DNA of 17,196 bases from positions 1-17,196 of the forward strand of contig SSTA01000055.1 of assembly GCA_009469685.1 (NCBI GenBank), written 5' to 3'. Both the position numbers and the translations under genes were made by a program. Numbering within the stretch: the stretch's first letter is position 1; each line of letters opens with the position of its first letter. This document shows, one piece after another, positions 16,077-17,196 of the stretch. A model generated the notes under the pieces. That model had not been told where the DNA came from. It did not search any database and was given only the letters and a program-made list of their open reading frames with translations. The DNA comes from Azonexaceae bacterium (GTDB taxonomy: Bacteria; Pseudomonadota; Gammaproteobacteria; Burkholderiales; Rhodocyclaceae).

Positions 16077-16708
16077 ATGCATCCCAGGGACATCCCCCCG
16101 GTCCAAGGGGCCTTCGAGCGGCCCGGAAGATCGGCCGCCACAGCCAAGCGAGGTGGGTTTATAAACTCAATCCCCGGGCGCGAGGGCACTCCCTCCGCCT
16201 GAACCCTGCTGGCAATCTTGAACTGATCGTGGGTACCTGAAAGCTGCTCCCTGTCTGGTCGAAAACGCCGCGGCAAGCGTGCGCAACGCTGAACTGCCGC
16301 TCAGAGGATGCCGCAGCCAAACCCACGTTGCGCGAGACCCGGCGCCCTGGTCAGCGGTGCATCGTTCCTGCGGTCCAGTTCGACGAATCGTGGAGGGAGT
16401 CCGGCAAGAGAGTCGAGTGGCGTTTCCGGCATGCCAATGGTCATCCGCCGGGATTGGCCGCGCTCTGGACTACCTGGGTGGTTCAGACCCTCGGCGAAGC
16501 CGTCGAGAGAGACACCAGGCTCACCGTCAATGGCGGGCATCCGCCGATGATGACGAGGATGCAAAAGCCCGATCCGATGCTGCCACCGGATCGGCAGGGC
16601 AATCGCAGCATCGTCGCAATCGCGCCGGCTGACATCGAGCGGCGCTTTCTGGGGAGCGTCGAGGCCGTGAGACAAATGCTCGCTGCACCAGCTGTTGAAC
16701 TGATATGA
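16077..16708 (+). pseudogene. Decayed SRAP (YedK/HMCES-type, SOS-associated) gene
   Basis: SRAP proteins crosslink through Cys 2 to abasic sites in single-stranded DNA. The frame from 16241 to 16708 encodes an SRAP C-terminal two thirds: LLPVWSKTP, then NCRSE in place of the NARSE motif, RPGQRCIVPAVQFDESW, LAALWTTW, and MTRMQKPDP, ending PAVELI. The same frame upstream of an in-frame TGA at 16238-16240 still matches (LELIVGT before the stop, where relatives have a Trp). The N-terminal part appears in another phase from the ATG at 16077 (MHPRDIPPVQGAFERPG), stopping at 16200, so a frameshift lies at about 16150-16200. Position 2 is His, not the catalytic Cys. The RMHKP motif known in relatives is RMQKP here. 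Nonsense, frameshift and lost active-site residues together mark it as a pseudogene. It is divergent from the zinc-ribbon gene across the LexA box. Confidence 0.8.
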
Positions 16709-16842
16709 GCTGAACCGGAGTCGTACGCGGACGCGCTACCCCACGCCGACCACATTCCTCCGAAAAACCTACATGGCGCCTCCAGGACCGAAAACGCGGT
16801 GTAGCGGAAGGCCAGCGTAACAGCGGAAACACTTGGCATTGT

Positions 16843-16919
16843 TGGCGTGCCCGGAGGGACTCGAACCCCCGACCTGCTGCTTAGAAGGCAGCTGCTCTAT
16901 CCAGTTGAGCTACGGGCAC
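16843..16919 (-). tRNA. tRNA-Arg (anticodon TCT)
   Basis: Folded on the minus strand: acceptor GTGCCCG / CGGGCAC is perfect, D arm CTC/GAG, anticodon stem GCTGC / GCAGC with loop CTTCTAA (anticodon TCT), variable AGGTC, T arm GGGGG / TTCGAGT / CCCTC, discriminator G, and an encoded CCA. It is 77 nt including CCA. It follows tRNA-Pro by 23 bp on the same strand. Confidence 0.97.
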
Positions 16920-16942
16920 ATGAGGGTGATACTGAGAGGAAT

Positions 16943-17019
16943 TGGTCGGGGCGGTGGGATTCGAACTCACGACCCTCTGCTCCCAAAGCAGATGCGCTAC
17001 CAGACTGCGCTACGCCCCG
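16943..17019 (-). tRNA. tRNA-Pro (anticodon TGG)
   Basis: Folded on the minus strand: acceptor CGGGGCG / CGCCCCG is perfect, D arm GCGC/GCGC, anticodon stem TCTGC / GCAGA with loop TTTGGGA (anticodon TGG), T arm GTGAG / TTCGAAT / CCCAC with one G-C/G-T style tolerance, discriminator A, and an encoded CCA. It is 77 nt including CCA and is first in the two-tRNA transcript. Confidence 0.97.
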
Positions 17020-17033
17020 ACACGAGAGGCCAT

Positions 17034-17039
17034 ATTCTA
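17034..17039 (-). promoter_or_regulatory. Probable -10 element of the tRNA-Pro/tRNA-Arg promoter
   Basis: TAGAAT on the minus strand lies 14 bp ahead of the tRNA-Pro 5' end and is followed by a GC-rich stretch like the discriminator of stable-RNA promoters. No good -35 hexamer is seen at 16-18 bp, so the call is tentative. Confidence 0.4.
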
Positions 17040-17096
17040 TCACCACGTAGAAACACACGCCAGATCAGGCAACTATCTTTCGCCAACAAACAATTC

Positions 17097-17125
17097 TTGC
17101 TTCACCGCCGCCTTCATGATATTTA
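17097..17125 (+). promoter_or_regulatory. Sigma-70-like promoter for the gene starting at 17165
   Basis: TTGCTT (17097-17102) and TATTTA (17120-17125) are separated by exactly 17 bp, followed by a T-rich stretch. It points to the gene beginning 40 bp downstream and is divergent from the tRNA pair. Confidence 0.5.
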
Positions 17126-17164
17126 ATCATTTTTTTGGTCATCAGGCGCACAAGGCACAAGAAC

Positions 17165-17196
17165 ATGGCAGAAGAACTGCTCCACAAGCATTTCAC
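17165..17196 (+). CDS. Start of an unidentified gene, 3' end outside window
   Basis: Only the first ten codons (MAEELLHKHF) are present. AAGG lies nine bases before the ATG and a well-spaced promoter precedes it, which supports a genuine start. The fragment is too short to identify. Confidence 0.5.
   Translation, partial: MAEELLHKHF

Noticed and set aside
16833..17126. + strand frames over the two tRNAs
   Set aside because: They are antisense to intact, foldable tRNA-Arg and tRNA-Pro genes.
1..17196. CRISPR arrays, complete insertion sequences, integrase genes
   Set aside because: No regularly spaced repeats, no transposase or integrase motifs, and no terminal inverted repeats flanking a gene were seen.

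Overview
The window is GC-rich (roughly two thirds G+C by eye) and reads like the chromosome of a Gram-negative betaproteobacterium, perhaps a Rhodocyclales or Nitrosomonadales relative. The pointers are strong GC bias at third codon positions, a gspC-to-gspN type II secretion operon, tRNAs with encoded CCA ends, and a LexA box of the CTGT-N8-ACAG type. The lineage is an inference from gene content and style, not from a marker gene.

Region 1 (1-3736) is an envelope module. A 5'-truncated outer-membrane beta-barrel gene is followed 3 bp later by a poly-glycine lipoprotein with three c-type heme-like motifs and a PKD-like domain. Converging on them is an orphan FecR-domain exported protein. Two hairpins lie between the convergent stops.

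Region 2 (3929-14567) is a complete-looking 12-gene type II secretion operon, gspC-D-E-F-G-H-I-J-K-L-M-N, all on the + strand. Every junction either overlaps (ATGA or GTGA) or has a gap of 9 bp or less, so strong translational coupling is expected. It encodes the secretin (D), inner-membrane platform (C, F, L, M, N), ATPase (E), major pseudopilin (G) and minor pseudopilins (H, I, J, K). No prepilin peptidase (gspO) or pilotin is present, so these must be encoded elsewhere or supplied by pilD. The major pseudopilin has Ala instead of Gly just before the predicted cleavage site.

Region 3 (14568-16842) is a small accessory patch with looser coding density. It starts with the 3' half of a tRNA-Arg gene cut at the anticodon, which is the usual footprint of tyrosine-integrase elements. 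It then holds a STAS-like small protein, a 57-residue ORF, a 59-residue zinc-ribbon protein with an excellent ribosome binding site, and a decayed SRAP (YedK/HMCES-type, SOS-associated) gene. A near-consensus LexA box sits exactly between the divergent zinc-ribbon and SRAP genes. This is the most interesting part of the window: a candidate DNA-damage-inducible gene pair in which the known SOS-associated partner has decayed and the uncharacterised small partner looks intact.

Region 4 (16843-17196) carries two intact tRNA genes on the - strand (Pro-TGG, then Arg-TCT). Divergent to them is a well-formed promoter and the first ten codons of a gene that leaves the window.
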